Shown one piece after another: positions 63,430-64,000 of a stretch of DNA of 64,000 nucleotides. The stretch is from assembly GCA_030066985.1 (NCBI GenBank), contig JASJAN010000006.1, positions 108,241 to 172,240 on the forward strand, given 5' to 3'. Each line of letters starts with the position of its first letter. Position 1 is the first letter of the stretch. The stretch comes from Desulfobacterales bacterium (GTDB lineage: Bacteria > Desulfobacterota > Desulfobacteria > Desulfobacterales > JAHEIW01). The translations under genes and the position numbers were made by a program. The notes below the pieces were generated by a model. The model had not been told where the DNA came from and did no database searches. It saw nothing but the letters and a program-made list of their open reading frames with translations.

Positions 63430-63573
63430 GAACCTATCTCAAAAACAGTAGATCACGCCCAAGGGCGCGACGTAAACCGATTCAAAAGTGGAGCATACAC
63501 GATAGTATTCGAGCATTTTGAATCGGTTTACAACAATGCCCCTGGGCGTTAGATGCATTTTTGAGATAGGTTC
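63430..63573. repeat. 144-bp GAACCTATCTCAAAAA inverted-repeat element with TA flanks
   Basis: Begins GAACCTATCTCAAAAACAG, ends GCATTTTTGAGATAGGTTC, with TA immediately outside on both sides. Inside is a second perfect inverted repeat, GTAAACCGATTCAAAA (63472-63487) and TTTTGAATCGGTTTAC. Same ends as the copy at 30688-30763 but inverted. Its last base is the last base of the stop codon of the ferredoxin gene. Confidence 0.85.
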
Positions 63574-63854
63574 TAATTGCCGCAGCACACAGCGGTGTTC
63601 CTGCCCTTGATCCAGGTCTGAATAATATAGGACGCACAGCCCACACCCGGTGACACCCCAATGGCGTCCGCGGGGCAATTTTTAGCACAGGCACCGCATT
63701 CCATACAGGCGTCCAGATCATCGATGCGGGCCTTTTTGTTGTGCATTGAAAAGATGGCATGCGGGCAGACAATCTCACACATACCGCAACCCACACAGGC
63801 TTGGGGATTCAAAGTCAATGTGGTCACACCAGGCAGATATCTAAACGTTTCCAT
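63573..63854 (-). CDS. Two-cluster 4Fe-4S ferredoxin, HgcB-like
   Basis: 93 residues. Two ferredoxin motifs, CVGCGMCEIVCPHAIF and CMECGACAKNCPADAI, bind 4Fe-4S clusters. The N-terminus FRYLPGVTTLTLNPQACVGC, the run GVGCASYIIQTWI and the C-terminal vicinal cysteines VCCGN are the features of HgcB, the ferredoxin partner of the mercury-methylating corrinoid protein HgcA. No hgcA is visible: the 146 bases upstream on this strand are non-coding and the window then ends. HgcB-like ferredoxins also occur without hgcA, so a role in mercury methylation is not shown. The ATG at 63854 has a weak ribosome site. Confidence 0.8.
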   Translation of the reverse strand: METFRYLPGVTTLTLNPQACVGCGMCEIVCPHAIFSMHNKKARIDDLDACMECGACAKNCPADAIGVSPGVGCASYIIQTWIKGRNTAVCCGN

Positions 63855-63897
63855 TTACAAATCCTAAACTAAACAGGCCATAATTAATTACGATATA

Positions 63898-63982
63898 ACC
63901 ACGAAGTTCACGAATAACACAAAGATTGATCTCCTCAAAATTGCTATTGAAACGCTTTCTGAACTTCGTGTCATCCGTGGTG
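63898..63982. repeat. Fold-back upstream of the HgcB-like gene
   Basis: CACGAAGTTC (63900-63909) pairs with GAACTTCGTG (63961-63970), and ACCACG with CGTGGT further out. Fills most of the last 146 bases of the window; no gene there. Confidence 0.6.
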
Positions 63983-64000
63983 AACAAAGCATAATAACAA

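Overview
The window reads as a piece of the chromosome of an anaerobic, Gram-negative, delta-proteobacterial type organism (Desulfobacterota, probably near the Desulfobacterales). This is an inference from gene content: an adenosylcobalamin-dependent ribonucleotide reductase, a large membrane-anchored multihaem cytochrome c, a ferredoxin-linked split glutamate synthase, an HgcB-like ferredoxin, porins and AsmA-family envelope proteins, NifA-like sigma-54 regulation, and intergenic regions full of fold-back repeats. No phage, plasmid, CRISPR or transposase gene is visible, and I found no rRNA or tRNA gene.

Layout. 1-2263: 5' part of a class II ribonucleotide reductase gene (minus strand) with a sigma-70 promoter, an NrdR-box-like palindrome and a long structured leader. 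2604-7337: repeat-rich lipoprotein, porin, a receiver-only protein, and a LuxR-type response regulator converging on a PAS histidine kinase. 7952-9106: dinB. 9248-17225: nitrogen block, with a NifA-like activator facing a minus-strand operon glnD-amtB-PII-glnA driven by a sigma-54 promoter just upstream of glnD. 17488-21596: two tandem secreted paralogues, an HtrA/DegP protease and an RpoD-like sigma factor. 21603-29849: glnE, a BepA-like M48 protease, a cNMP-fold protein and the multihaem cytochrome.

30853-36199: glutamate synthase in three genes (amidotransferase, FMN core with two 4Fe-4S clusters, GXGXG domain fused to a GltD-like oxidoreductase and a ferredoxin domain), behind a leader terminator. 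36439-42887: carA, carB, a four-helix-bundle gene held between inverted repeats, and purF. 43236-45299: a cNMP-binding protein translationally coupled to a radical SAM enzyme, then a small HTH-zinc-ribbon regulator. 45697-53831: DUF457 membrane hydrolase, the ydbH-ynbE-ydbL envelope set, a long KAS III-like enzyme and YchF. 53931-58481: MFS transporter and an AsmA/LEA14 pair. 58721-63854: a structured GC-rich RNA candidate, a methyltransferase, a PilZ protein with a likely acetyltransferase domain, HtpX and the HgcB-like ferredoxin.

Glutamine and glutamate metabolism link much of the window: PII, GlnD and GlnE can control glutamine synthetase, AmtB brings in ammonium, the split glutamate synthase uses the glutamine, and CarA and PurF are glutamine-dependent enzymes. 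The least explained parts are RNA and DNA structures: the nrdJ leader, a leader terminator before glutamate synthase, the 58.7 kb RNA candidate, and several families of palindromic insertion-like elements that abut or even encode gene ends.
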